From Streptomyces sp. A012304 (lineage in GTDB: Bacteria; Actinomycetota; Actinomycetes; Streptomycetales; Streptomycetaceae), in NCBI RefSeq assembly GCF_026008495.1, contig NZ_BQUN01000137.1, forward strand, positions 151,198-185,142: DNA of 33,945 nt, read 5' to 3'. The position numbers and the translations under genes are program-made. Positions 8,469 to 16,511 of this stretch are shown in pieces. Every line of letters begins with the position of its first letter. Position 1 is the stretch's first letter. The notes under the pieces were generated by a model. The model did not search any database. It saw only the letters and a list, made by a program, of their open reading frames with translations, and was not told the DNA's origin.

Positions 8469-10130
8469 ATGACCGTTGACAGCGGTTACGCGGACATCTT
8501 CGGACCACAGGTGCCGCAGACGGGCGACGGAGGGCAGGCGGCGACCTTCGCGCTGGCCTCCGCGGCCTACCGGGACAACCCCGTCGAGGACATCAAGAAG
8601 GCCGACAACGAATGGCACCAGTCGACGGTCAACACCGGCCGCAGCTGGGCCAGGATCTTCCGGCCCAACCTCGGCGAGGCCTTCTCCCAGGCGGTCGTCG
8701 ACCGCATGCTGGGCGTCGGCCGCAAACCCCTCATCCAGTCGTTCGGCATGGAACCGCAGGTCATCGTCGAGCACTGCCTCGCGGCCAACCGCATCCGCCG
8801 GGAACGCGACAAGAAGCTGACCGGCGTCATGCTCCTGTTCGGCGTGCTGTTCCTGCCCGGCCTGCTGGTGTGGCTGCTCGTCTTCCAGCTGCGCACCACG
8901 ATGGAGAAGTCGGGCAACAAGCGGGTCTCCGGCCTCGCCACCGGACTCCTCCTGGCCGTCGGCGCCCTCGCCGTGATCTTCCTGCTGCGCATGCCGTTCA
9001 CCGGCTTCTGGGGGCTGTACGCGCGCGGCGCGGTCGTCGCGCCCGTGGCCGGCTGGTTCCTGGCCCGCCGGATCTGCGAGGGCACCGCGAAGGACCTGCG
9101 CGAGCGCTGGGACAGCCTGCTGTCCGGCAGCAGCGTCGGCGCGAAGGTACCCGAGGCGGTGCCCACCAGTCCCAACCAGACCGCGGCCGAGCAGCTGCGC
9201 CAGTCGCTGGCCCGCCTCAGCGCCGAGCAGCAGTCCAACTCCGTCTTCTACGCGGGCCCCAAGGGCATCCTCGGCATGGGCACGCGCTGGGGCGCCTGGC
9301 ACCTCGCGGAGGAGCTGCACCCGGTCGACCCCAACAAGGGCGTCCACGAGTTCCGCAGCTGGACGGTCATCCGGGCCATCCACGACCAGCTCACCGTGCT
9401 GAACCGGCAGAGCCTGAAGACCGGCGGATTCCCGCCCCCGTCGGTACGGCACTGGATCGTCACGCCCGTCGGTGAGAACGCCAAGGCCGTCGCCCGGCCG
9501 GAGGGCACCGACGTGGAGGCGTACCAGGTCAAGCCGAAGAAGATAGAGCAGATCTGCGACCAGCAGCAGTTCGGCGGCGGCGACCGGCACTACCTCGGCG
9601 TGCAGTGGCCGCTGTGGGACGGCCAGTTGATCATCACCATGCTGATCACCGTGACCGTGCTCCACGAGACGCTGCGCATCGAGGTCACCGGCCACGCGCT
9701 CGGTCCGGTGAACGGTCTGTTCACCACCAAGCCGGAGGCCCCCACGAAGGAGGTCGCCAAGACCGTCCGCTTCTGGGAGACCCGCAAGATCAACCTCCCG
9801 CTGGTCACCACCGACGAGGTGGTACGGCTGGCCGCGCGCGCCACGCTGACGTGGTACCCGCCGCTGCTGAACTGGCTGGGCGGCTCGATCGGCCTGCCCG
9901 AGCCGTTCGGCCTGCGGCACGCCTGGGCCGACCAGCCCTGGCGGCACCGCTTCATGGCCGACGACGCGCTGCGCGCGGCCGCGCCGGTGCTGCGCGTGGT
10001 GCACGCCGCCGCGCTGCGGGTCCTGAAGGAGCACGACGTGGACATCGAGAAGTTCAGCTCGCGCTCGGCGGTGCTCAGCGGGGCGGTCCAGGACCTGTCA
10101 CCGCGCAAGGCCGACACCTACGACGCGTAG
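8469..10130 (+). CDS. Conserved membrane protein of unknown function
   Basis: A 553-residue protein that I cannot assign to a named family. Residues 1-115 are soluble and polar. Hydrophobic segments follow at about 118-140 (GVMLLFGVLFLPGLLVWLLV), 155-173 and 183-199. The remaining 350 residues are mainly soluble, with one more hydrophobic stretch near 385-400 (LIITMLITVTVLHETL). No catalytic motif stands out. I chose ATG 8469, preceded by the purine-rich GGGGGCGGGA, rather than the longer frame from 8406. It lies 187 bp behind the EF-G-like gene, separated by a hairpin, so it probably has its own promoter. The last codons enter a 19-bp tandem repeat. Confidence 0.85.
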   Translation: MTVDSGYADIFGPQVPQTGDGGQAATFALASAAYRDNPVEDIKKADNEWHQSTVNTGRSWARIFRPNLGEAFSQAVVDRMLGVGRKPLIQSFGMEPQVIVEHCLAANRIRRERDKKLTGVMLLFGVLFLPGLLVWLLVFQLRTTMEKSGNKRVSGLATGLLLAVGALAVIFLLRMPFTGFWGLYARGAVVAPVAGWFLARRICEGTAKDLRERWDSLLSGSSVGAKVPEAVPTSPNQTAAEQLRQSLARLSAEQQSNSVFYAGPKGILGMGTRWGAWHLAEELHPVDPNKGVHEFRSWTVIRAIHDQLTVLNRQSLKTGGFPPPSVRHWIVTPVGENAKAVARPEGTDVEAYQVKPKKIEQICDQQQFGGGDRHYLGVQWPLWDGQLIITMLITVTVLHETLRIEVTGHALGPVNGLFTTKPEAPTKEVAKTVRFWETRKINLPLVTTDEVVRLAARATLTWYPPLLNWLGGSIGLPEPFGLRHAWADQPWRHRFMADDALRAAAPVLRVVHAAALRVLKEHDVDIEKFSSRSAVLSGAVQDLSPRKADTYDA

Positions 10131-10192
10131 GGCGACCTACGACACCCCGGGGGGCCTACGACACGTAGAGGGACCTCCGAGGCTTGGGGCGA
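10117..10192 (+). repeat. Degenerate 19-bp tandem repeat at a gene 3' end
   Basis: Four units start at 10117, 10136, 10155 and 10174. The first three begin with CCTACGAC and the fourth with CCTCCGAG. The first unit codes for the final residues of the membrane protein and includes its TAG stop codon; the others lie in the untranslated 3' region. Confidence 0.75.
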
Positions 10193-10195
10193 CCC

Positions 10196-10221
10196 GAGCC
10201 GTGGGCGCCCGCCCACGGCTC
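10196..10221. terminator. Bidirectional hairpin between convergent genes
   Basis: GAGCCGTGGGCG at 10196-10207 is the exact complement of CGCCCACGGCTC at 10210-10221. It sits between the stop of the membrane protein (10130) and the stop of the HIT gene (10243, minus strand) and can serve both. Confidence 0.8.
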
Positions 10222-10242
10222 AGCGCCCGCGACGGGCCGGTC

Positions 10243-10791
10243 TCACGCCGCCGGCCAGGCCTCCGCCAGCATCTTGCGCGTGTCCGCGAGCAACTGCGGC
10301 AGCACGCGCGTGTGCCCCACGACCGGCATGAAGTTCGTGTCGCCGCCCCAGCGGGGCACGATGTGCTGGTGCAGATGGGCGGCGATACCGGCGCCCGCCA
10401 CCGCGCCCTGGTTCATGCCGATGTTGAAGCCGTGCGCCCCGGACGCGGCACGCAGCGTCGTCATCGCCTGCTTGGTCAGCTCGGCCAGCTCCACGGTCTC
10501 CGCGCCGGTCAGCTCGGTGTAGTCGGCGACATGCCGGTAGGGGACGGTCATCAGGTGGCCGCCGGTGTAGGGGTACAGGTTCAGCACCGCGTACACGTGC
10601 TCACCGCGCCGGACGATCAGCCCGTCCTCGTCGGACTTGGCCGGGATCGAGCAGAAGGGGCAGCCGTCGTCGGCCCCAGGGCCGGTCGGCTTGTTCTCGC
10701 CCTGGATGTAGGCCATCCGGTGGGGCGTCCACAGGCGCTGGAACGCGTCCTGCGTCCCCACTCCGATCTGCTGTTCCGGCTCACTCGTCAT
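10243..10791 (-). CDS. HIT family protein, probable Ap4A phosphorylase/hydrolase
   Basis: A 182-residue histidine-triad protein. The active-site motif is HLHQHIVP with His139, His141 and His143; the middle histidine is the family nucleophile. NLYPYTGGHLMTVPYRH at 71-87 is the conserved HIT core, and Cys44-Pro-Phe-Cys47 may bind a metal. The actinobacterial homologue beside pgsA and thrS in Mycobacterium tuberculosis acts on diadenosine tetraphosphate, so I infer the same substrate class. I chose ATG 10791 (MTSEPEQQIG); the upstream ATG at 10803 is possible. No strong Shine-Dalgarno sequence is present, so a leaderless or weak start is possible. It is divergent from the channel gene. Confidence 0.93.
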   Translation of the reverse strand: MTSEPEQQIGVGTQDAFQRLWTPHRMAYIQGENKPTGPGADDGCPFCSIPAKSDEDGLIVRRGEHVYAVLNLYPYTGGHLMTVPYRHVADYTELTGAETVELAELTKQAMTTLRAASGAHGFNIGMNQGAVAGAGIAAHLHQHIVPRWGGDTNFMPVVGHTRVLPQLLADTRKMLAEAWPAA

Positions 10792-10870
10792 GCAAGGCAG
10801 CATATGGCTTCGCCCGTTCGCGGCGTGTCGCCGGGGCGGTGGGAAACGCCCCGCGGGCGAAGCTGGGCCG

Positions 10871-11527
10871 GTGCACCCGGACCGTCCCGGGGCCCGCTGG
10901 GAGCGGCGCGCCGAGATCCCTCTCGCCGTCGCCTCGCTGGCCTTCCTCGCCGCCTACGCCGTCCATGTCCTCGCCACGGGCCTCTCGGACGTCTGGCGGG
11001 ACGTGTGCCTGGCGGTGACGCTGACGGCGTGGGCGCTGTTCGTCGTGGACTACGGGGTGCGCTGGCGGCTGAGCGGGCAGCGACTGCGGTTCGTGCGCAC
11101 GCACTGGCTGGACACCCTGGTGGTCCTGCTGCCGCTGCTGCGCCCCTTGCGGATCGTGCGGCTCTACGAGGCCGTACAGCGCCGGCGCGGGCGGCCCCGG
11201 CTGTCGCTGCACGCGCGTGTGATCACCTACGCGGGGGTGTCGACGGCGCTGCTGGGCTTCGCGGGCGCGCTCACCGTCTACGACCAGGAACGCGGAGTGC
11301 CCGGCGCGAGCATGCGGACGTTCGGGGACGCGGTGTGGTGGACCTGCGCGACGCTGTCCACCGTCGGCTACGGCGACATCGCCCCGGTCACCGCGGGCGG
11401 CCGGGTGGTGGCGGTCGGCCTGATGGCGTGCGGGCTGGCGCTGCTGGGGACGGTCACGGGGTCGTTCTCGTCGTGGCTGGTCCAGCTGTTCTCGCGGCAG
11501 GACGAGGACGGGCCCCCGGGGAGATGA
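10871..11527 (+). CDS. Voltage-gated-type potassium channel (Kch-like)
   Basis: A small single-chain channel subunit of about 218 residues. The selectivity filter TVGYGD is at residues 164-169, followed by a hydrophobic inner helix (GGRVVAVGLMACGLALLGTV). The basic segment RPLRIVRLYEAVQRRRGR at about 91-108 resembles an S4 voltage sensor, and hydrophobic helices precede it at about 16-36 and 45-63. No cytoplasmic RCK/TrkA-N domain follows, so this is a bare six-helix tetramer-forming subunit. I chose GTG 10871 because an ATG at 10790 would run into the start of the divergent HIT gene; the start is uncertain and the Shine-Dalgarno is weak. The last codons form one arm of a terminator. Confidence 0.88.
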   Translation: MHPDRPGARWERRAEIPLAVASLAFLAAYAVHVLATGLSDVWRDVCLAVTLTAWALFVVDYGVRWRLSGQRLRFVRTHWLDTLVVLLPLLRPLRIVRLYEAVQRRRGRPRLSLHARVITYAGVSTALLGFAGALTVYDQERGVPGASMRTFGDAVWWTCATLSTVGYGDIAPVTAGGRVVAVGLMACGLALLGTVTGSFSSWLVQLFSRQDEDGPPGR

Positions 11528-11543
11528 GTCCCGGGGGCCCGTC
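11507..11543. terminator. Bidirectional hairpin between the channel gene and thrS
   Basis: GACGGGCCCCCGGG at 11507-11520 is the exact complement of CCCGGGGGCCCGTC at 11530-11543. The left arm codes for the C terminus of the channel and its TGA stop is in the 9-nt loop. The thrS stop lies 10 bp beyond on the other strand. Confidence 0.85.
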
Positions 11544-11552
11544 CCAAGAGGC

Positions 11553-13529
11553 TCAGACCTGCGTCCGCTCCTCGACGACCTTCGCGATCTTGGCGATGGC
11601 CTCGTCGAACGGGATGCCGTTCTCCTGCGAGCCGTCGCGGTAGCGGAAGGACACCGAGCCGTGGGACATGTCCTCGTCGCCCGCGATGACCATGAAGGGC
11701 ACCTTCTGCTTCTGGGCGTTGCGGATCTTCTTCTGCATGCGGTCGGACGACGAGTCGACCTCGACGCGCAGCCCCTGCTTCTTGGCGGCCGCGGCGAACT
11801 TCTGCAGGTACTCCACGTGCGCGTCACCGATCGGGATGCCGATCGCCTGCACCGGCGCCAGCCACGCCGGGAAGGCGCCCGCGTAGTGCTCCAGGAGCAC
11901 CGCGAAGAACCGCTCGATGGAGCCGAACAGGGCGCGGTGGATCATCACCGGGCGCTGCTTGGCGCCGTCGGCGCCGGTGTACTCCAGGTCGAAGCGCTCC
12001 GGCAGGTTGAAGTCGAGCTGGATGGTCGACATCTGCCAGGTGCGGCCGATGGCGTCCTTGGCCTGGACGGAGATCTTCGGGCCGTAGAAGGCCGCGCCGC
12101 CCGGGTCGGGCACCAGCGGCAGGCCCTGCTTCTCGGCGACCTCGCGCAGCGTCTCGGTCGCCTCCTCCCAGACCTCGTCGGAGCCGACGAACTTCTCCGG
12201 GTCCTTGGTGGACAGCTCCAGGTAGAAGTCGGTCAGACCGTAGTCGCGCAGCAGTTCCAGCACGAAGGTGAGCAGCTTGTCGAGCTCCTCGGACATCTGC
12301 TCACGGGTGCAGTAGATGTGCGCGTCGTCCTGCGTGAAGCCGCGGGCGCGGGTCAGACCGTGCACGACGCCCGACTTCTCGTACCGGTACACGGTCCCGA
12401 ACTCGAAGAGGCGCAGCGGCAGTTCGCGGTAGGAGCGGCCGCGCGCGTCGAAGATCAGGTTGTGCATCGGGCAGTTCATGGGCTTGAGGTAGTAGTCCAC
12501 GCCCTCGTCGAGCTGCATGGGCGGGTACATGCCGTCGGCGTACCAGTCCAGGTGGCCCGAGGTCTCGAAGAGCTTCCCCTTCGTCGCGTGCGGGGTGTAG
12601 ACGAACTCGTAGCCCGCCTCCTCGTGGCGGCGGCGCGAGTAGTCCTCCATGACCCGGCGGACGATGCCGCCCTTGGGGTGGAAGACGGCGAGGCCGGAGC
12701 CGATCTGCTCCGGGATGGAGAACAGGTCCAGCTCGCTGCCCAGCTTGCGGTGGTCGCGCTTCTCGGCCTCGGCGAGGAAGTCGAGGTACGCCTTCAGCTC
12801 GTCCTTGGACGGCCAGGCGGTGCCGTAGATGCGCTGGAGCATCGGGTTCTTCTCGCTGCCGCGCCAGTAGGCGGCCGCGTTGCGCATCAGCTTGAACGCC
12901 GGGATGAGGCGGGTGGAGGGCAGGTGGGGACCGCGGCAGAGGTCCTTCCAGCACAGCTCACCGGTCTTGGCGTCCAGGTTGTCGTAGATCGTCAGCTCGC
13001 CGGCGCCGACCTCGACGTCCGCGCCGTCGTCCGACGACGCCGACCCCTTGAGGCCGATCAGCTCCAGCTTGTACGGCTCGTTCGCCAGCTCCTCGCGGGC
13101 GGCCTCGTCGGTGACGACGCGGCGGGCGAACCTCTGCCCCCGCTTCTGGATCTCCTGCATCTTCTTCTCGATGGCCTTGAGATCCTCGGGCGTGAACGGC
13201 TTCTCGACGTCGAAGTCGTAGTAGAAGCCGTCCTTGACGGGCGGGCCGATGCCCAGCTTGGCCTCGGGGAAGATCTCCTGCACGGCCTGCGCCATGACGT
13301 GCGCGGTGGAGTGGCGCAGGATGTTCAGGCCGTCCTCGGAGGAGATCTCGACGCCCTCGACGGTCTCCCCGCCCCGGAGCTCGTGGGTGAGGTCCTTCAG
13401 CTCACCGTCCACCCGCGCGGCGATGATCGAGCGCTCGCCGGCGAAGAGGTCGGCCGCCGTGGTGCCCGTCGTCACCGTGCGCTCTTCCCGCTCGGAATCG
13501 CGTTGGATGATCACACGGACGTCTGACAC
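11553..13529 (-). CDS. thrS: Threonine-tRNA ligase
   Basis: A 658-residue class II aminoacyl-tRNA synthetase that charges tRNA-Thr. The TGS domain is at about 1-65. The editing domain shows His73 and His77 in HSTAHVMA, and Cys198 and His202 in CRGPHLPST. The catalytic core has the zinc ligands Cys353 (MNCPMHN), His404 (DDAHIY) and His531 (MIHRALFG), with spacings that match the E. coli enzyme. The anticodon-binding domain ends at the C terminus. The start is GTG 13529 with AGGAG just upstream. Its position near the HIT, pgsA and pimA genes is a known actinobacterial arrangement. I saw no T-box or threonine leader upstream. Confidence 0.99.
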   Translation of the reverse strand: MSDVRVIIQRDSEREERTVTTGTTAADLFAGERSIIAARVDGELKDLTHELRGGETVEGVEISSEDGLNILRHSTAHVMAQAVQEIFPEAKLGIGPPVKDGFYYDFDVEKPFTPEDLKAIEKKMQEIQKRGQRFARRVVTDEAAREELANEPYKLELIGLKGSASSDDGADVEVGAGELTIYDNLDAKTGELCWKDLCRGPHLPSTRLIPAFKLMRNAAAYWRGSEKNPMLQRIYGTAWPSKDELKAYLDFLAEAEKRDHRKLGSELDLFSIPEQIGSGLAVFHPKGGIVRRVMEDYSRRRHEEAGYEFVYTPHATKGKLFETSGHLDWYADGMYPPMQLDEGVDYYLKPMNCPMHNLIFDARGRSYRELPLRLFEFGTVYRYEKSGVVHGLTRARGFTQDDAHIYCTREQMSEELDKLLTFVLELLRDYGLTDFYLELSTKDPEKFVGSDEVWEEATETLREVAEKQGLPLVPDPGGAAFYGPKISVQAKDAIGRTWQMSTIQLDFNLPERFDLEYTGADGAKQRPVMIHRALFGSIERFFAVLLEHYAGAFPAWLAPVQAIGIPIGDAHVEYLQKFAAAAKKQGLRVEVDSSSDRMQKKIRNAQKQKVPFMVIAGDEDMSHGSVSFRYRDGSQENGIPFDEAIAKIAKVVEERTQV

Positions 13530-13639
13530 CGGTCTCTCCTGACTGCAGGTGGGTGCGGCGCCATACCGGGAGCGCGCGCAATAGGGGATCGTACCGACCC
13601 CGGGCGGCCGACCGCGAAACGGTCACCCACAGTCCCCGC

Positions 13640-14863
13640 TCAGTCGCGGTCCTCCCCGCTGCACGCCTCCTCGAAGAAGTCGAGGTTCTCCTGGAGGGAC
13701 TTCATCAGCCGGTCCCGGTCGGCCTCGTCCACCTGCACCGGTACGACCCCGCAGGCTCCGGTCAGCCTGCGGAAGCCGCCGCGGCTCTCCAGCCGCCCGT
13801 GCACCCGCACCGGCAGTCCGACGAGGTGGGCCTGCCCGGCGATGCGGTAGTCGTCCTCGTCCAGGGTGAGGCGCAGGTGCGGCACGTCGGCGCCGGCGAG
13901 CACCCGCAGCCGTACGCTGCCCTCACCGCTCGGCCCCGACCTGCGCAGCCGGACCACCGTGCCGGTGACGCGGACGGTCACCGACGGCTCCTCGCGCGCG
14001 TAGCGGGCCCCGGCCTCGCGCAGCACGGGCAGGTCGCCCGGCGAGAACTCGACGGGTTCGCCGCCGGCCGCGCAGCCCTCGGGCACCCCGGCGGAGGGCG
14101 CCCACTCGACGGCGATCCGGGCGCCCTCGGTGCCGCGCACGAGGGCGGCGACGGCGTCGGTCAGCTCACGGCTGACGCCCGCCTCGACGGCGCCGTCGAA
14201 GGCGTCCATGCCCCCGGTGGCCCGCTGGTAGTCGATGGCCTCACGAGTGGCGTGCAGGGCCTGGTGGAGGCGTACGGCGAGGGGGCGGGCGGTGTCGACG
14301 GGCACGAAGGCGGCCAGGCCGTCGCCGCCGGCGGCCGGTCCGACGAGGACGTCGGCCAGCAGGGCGAGGGCCGCGCGCCGGTGCCGGACCCCGTGGTAGC
14401 CGGCACGCGCGCGGGTGGCGAGCGCGCCAGCGAGCAGCATCTGCCGGGCGGCGGTGCGCAGATGCTCCTCGACGGTCCAGGGCGCGGCGCCGGCGGGTCC
14501 GGTCGGCGCGTCCCGCCACCAGCGGATCTCGTCGCTGGGCACGGCGAGCCCGACCAGCACCTCGCGCGCGGAGGGCGTGCCGCTGCGGGCGAGGGCGACG
14601 AGCGCCTCGCCGAGCAGGTCGTCGCTGTCGGGGAAGGCGCGGCTCTCGGGCACCAGGAGGCTGGTGCCGCCGCTGCCCTGCCCGGGCGGGGTCCAGCGGC
14701 CGTAGCGTCCAGGGGCGCCGCCCCGGCGCTGCCAGCCGTGCCGCAGCAGCAGGGCGCCGAGGACCGCGGGGTCGACCTGCTCGGGGGCGGGCGGGCTGTC
14801 CCAGGGCAGGTCGGGGTGGGGTCTCACCGAGCGCAGGGGTTCGTCGGCCGGGCGGTGCTTCAC
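13640..14863 (-). CDS. Unknown protein paired with a DUF4365 protein
   Basis: A 407-residue protein without a family I recognise. It has no signal peptide or membrane segment. The first 70 residues include PEQVDPAVLGALLLRHGWQRRGG and a Gly-rich stretch; the middle is an Ala/Leu-rich helical region. From about residue 290, alternating strands (SVTVRVTGTVVRLRR, SVRLRVLAGADV, VRVHGRLES) suggest a beta-barrel, possibly OB-like; this is inference from pattern only. The GTG start at 14863 is preceded by GGGAGGC and overlaps the stop of the DUF4365 gene by 4 bp (GTGA), so the two are translationally coupled. It is followed by thrS 110 bp downstream on the same strand. Confidence 0.85.
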   Translation of the reverse strand: MKHRPADEPLRSVRPHPDLPWDSPPAPEQVDPAVLGALLLRHGWQRRGGAPGRYGRWTPPGQGSGGTSLLVPESRAFPDSDDLLGEALVALARSGTPSAREVLVGLAVPSDEIRWWRDAPTGPAGAAPWTVEEHLRTAARQMLLAGALATRARAGYHGVRHRRAALALLADVLVGPAAGGDGLAAFVPVDTARPLAVRLHQALHATREAIDYQRATGGMDAFDGAVEAGVSRELTDAVAALVRGTEGARIAVEWAPSAGVPEGCAAGGEPVEFSPGDLPVLREAGARYAREEPSVTVRVTGTVVRLRRSGPSGEGSVRLRVLAGADVPHLRLTLDEDDYRIAGQAHLVGLPVRVHGRLESRGGFRRLTGACGVVPVQVDEADRDRLMKSLQENLDFFEEACSGEDRD

Positions 14864-15426
14864 GGTCTGCCTCCCGTCCCGACGCGCGTCATGATCTCGC
14901 ACAGCGCCCGGTCGTCGAAGATGTGTGAGGTCGGGATGTGCACGGTGGTGCGGGTGCGGCCGGTGATCGGGTGGCCGGCCAGGTTGACCCAGTAGCAGCA
15001 GTGCCGCAGGTCGAGCCGGTCGTGGCCGGCCCGCAGCCACTGGTCCCGGGACCGGGGGACGATCATCACGACGAGGATCTTGTGCACCGACACCGGGGTG
15101 CGCGCGAGTTTCCTGAGGTGGTCGTTGTCGAGCGTGAAGGAGAAGTACCGGCCCGGCGGGTCGGGCGGGATCTGGTAGGTCGCCTTGAGCTGCACCTTGA
15201 TGGTGACCTCGTCGTCGACGGTGTGTCCGGGCGCGCTGTGGCTGACGTGCCAGTCGATGCCGTTGTCCGGGAACGGCTGGGACAGCGAGCAGCCCGCCGC
15301 CGCCGCGACCGCGTGGAGGTACCCCACCTGCAATGTCTCCATGCAGGCGGTGGTGGCGAGTGTGCCGCGATGCGGGTCCGTCTGCTCGGGCAGCAGCCCG
15401 CCCCGCTCGGGCTGCGCTAGCGCCAT
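14860..15426 (-). CDS. DUF4365 domain protein, possible PD-(D/E)XK nuclease fold
   Basis: A 188-residue protein that matches the DUF4365 pattern, which is predicted to have a restriction-endonuclease-like core. Asp58 in GIDWHV and Gln79-x-Lys81 in IKVQLKAT stand where the D...QxK active site of that fold is expected, with FSFTLDNDHLRKL and HKILVVMIVP as later core strands. Activity is not shown. I chose ATG 15426 (MALAQPERGG), with GGAAGG nine bases before it; an in-frame TTG at 15447 is the alternative. It is the first gene of a two-gene unit with the 407-residue partner. The divergent neighbour codes for an exonuclease. No methyltransferase, helicase or toxin gene is beside it. Confidence 0.85.
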   Translation of the reverse strand: MALAQPERGGLLPEQTDPHRGTLATTACMETLQVGYLHAVAAAAGCSLSQPFPDNGIDWHVSHSAPGHTVDDEVTIKVQLKATYQIPPDPPGRYFSFTLDNDHLRKLARTPVSVHKILVVMIVPRSRDQWLRAGHDRLDLRHCCYWVNLAGHPITGRTRTTVHIPTSHIFDDRALCEIMTRVGTGGRP

Positions 15427-15617
15427 GACCAACAGCCTTCCAAGCAAAGAGGATCCCCGCGCCGGGGGCCGATGAACATCCGTGTCGAGCCCCTGAACTG
15501 CAAAGACCCGTACTCCTGTTGTCTCCTCCCGGCGTACGGCGCAAACAGCCCGGGTATCACCAAACGGGCAGAAGACGGTACGTCAGCTGCCGTGGGTGAA
15601 CGAGGGGTTGTGTTGGT

Positions 15618-16343
15618 ATGGCGTGCTGGTACGAGGGCCCTTTGGCCGCGTTCGACACGGAGACGACAGGAGTGGACGTCGAGACCGACCGGATCGTGTC
15701 GGCCGCGCTCGTCGTCCAGGATGCGCCCGGCATCCGGCCGCGGGTGAGCCGCTGGCTGGTGAATCCGGGCGTGCCGGTGCCCGCCGAGGCGACGGCGGTG
15801 CACGGCCTGACGGAGGATCATCTGCACCGCAACGGCCGCTGGCCGGCGCCGGTGATGTACGAGATAGCCGAGCTGCTCGCCGAACAGGCGGCGGCGGGGC
15901 GGCCGTTGGTGGTGATGAACGCGCCGTTCGACCTGACGCTGCTCGACCGTGAGCTGCGTCGGCACCGCGCCTCGTCACTGGGTCACTGGCTGGAGCCGGC
16001 GCCGCTGCGGGTGCTGGACCCCCGGGTGCTGGACAAGCACCTGGACCGCTACCGCAAGGGCCGTCGCACGCTCACCGACCTGTGCGCGCACTACGGTGTG
16101 CCGCTGGCCGACGCGCACGACGCGGCGGCGGACGCGGTGGCCGCGCTGGAGGTCGTGCGGGCGGTGGGGCGGCGGTTCGCGTCCCGGCTGGAGCGGTTGT
16201 CGCCCGCGGAGCTGCACTCGTTGCAGACGTCCTGGTACGCGGCGCAGGCGCGCGGGCTCCAGGCGTGGTTCGCGCGCAGCGGCTCGCCGGAGGTGGTGGA
16301 CCCGTCGTGGCCGCTGCGTCCGGTGCTGCCGGCGGCGGCATGA
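15618..16343 (+). CDS. DnaQ-like 3'-5' exonuclease (DEDDh)
   Basis: A 241-residue exonuclease of the DNA polymerase III epsilon/RNase T superfamily. All five acidic or catalytic residues are visible: Asp13 and Glu15 in FDTETTG, Asp105 in NAPFDLTLLD, and His167 and Asp172 in AHDAAADAVA. The single exonuclease domain fills residues 8-185; about 55 residues follow without a clear domain (AELHSLQTSWYAAQARGLQAWF). The substrate (DNA or RNA) is not evident. GAGGGG lies before ATG 15618. It is divergent from the DUF4365 gene across 190 bp, and a hairpin shared with the tRNA-Val follows. Confidence 0.92.
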   Translation: MACWYEGPLAAFDTETTGVDVETDRIVSAALVVQDAPGIRPRVSRWLVNPGVPVPAEATAVHGLTEDHLHRNGRWPAPVMYEIAELLAEQAAAGRPLVVMNAPFDLTLLDRELRRHRASSLGHWLEPAPLRVLDPRVLDKHLDRYRKGRRTLTDLCAHYGVPLADAHDAAADAVAALEVVRAVGRRFASRLERLSPAELHSLQTSWYAAQARGLQAWFARSGSPEVVDPSWPLRPVLPAAA

Positions 16344-16357
16344 GGTGCCTCATGCGG

Positions 16358-16390
16358 AAGGGCCGGTCCGCGCGATGCGGACCGGCCCTT
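16358..16390. terminator. Bidirectional hairpin between the exonuclease gene and tRNA-Val
   Basis: AAGGGCCGGTCCGC at 16358-16371 is the exact complement of GCGGACCGGCCCTT at 16377-16390, with a 5-nt loop. It lies 14 bp after the exonuclease stop and 6 bp beyond the 3' end of the minus-strand tRNA. Confidence 0.85.
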
Positions 16391-16396
16391 TCCCGG

Positions 16397-16468
16397 TGGG
16401 CGATACTGGGTTCGAACCAGTGACCTCTTCGGTGTGAACGAAGCGCTCTCCCACTGAGCTAATCGCCC
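16397..16468 (-). tRNA. tRNA-Val (CAC)
   Basis: The minus strand folds into a complete 72-nt tRNA. The acceptor stem is GGGCGAT with ATCGCCC plus the A discriminator; the anticodon arm is CTTCG-TTCACAC-CGAAG, giving anticodon CAC (reads GUG). The T arm has GGTTCGAACC. CCA is not encoded. It is identical to the copy at 26872-26943. Confidence 0.97.
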
Positions 16469-16481
16469 GGGAACGCACTGA

Positions 16482-16511
16482 ACAATACAGGTCTCCGCGG
16501 GTTTCCTTCAA
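16482..16511 (-). promoter_or_regulatory. Promoter of the first tRNA-Val
   Basis: On the minus strand TTGAAG (16511-16506), an 18-bp spacer and TATTGT (16487-16482) form a housekeeping-type promoter ending 13 bp before the tRNA. The -35 box includes the TGA stop codon of the SRPBCC gene. Confidence 0.65.

Noticed and set aside
13530..13639. T-box or attenuator upstream of thrS
   Set aside because: The 110-bp gap has no T-box sequence, no Thr-rich leader peptide and no clear alternative hairpins.
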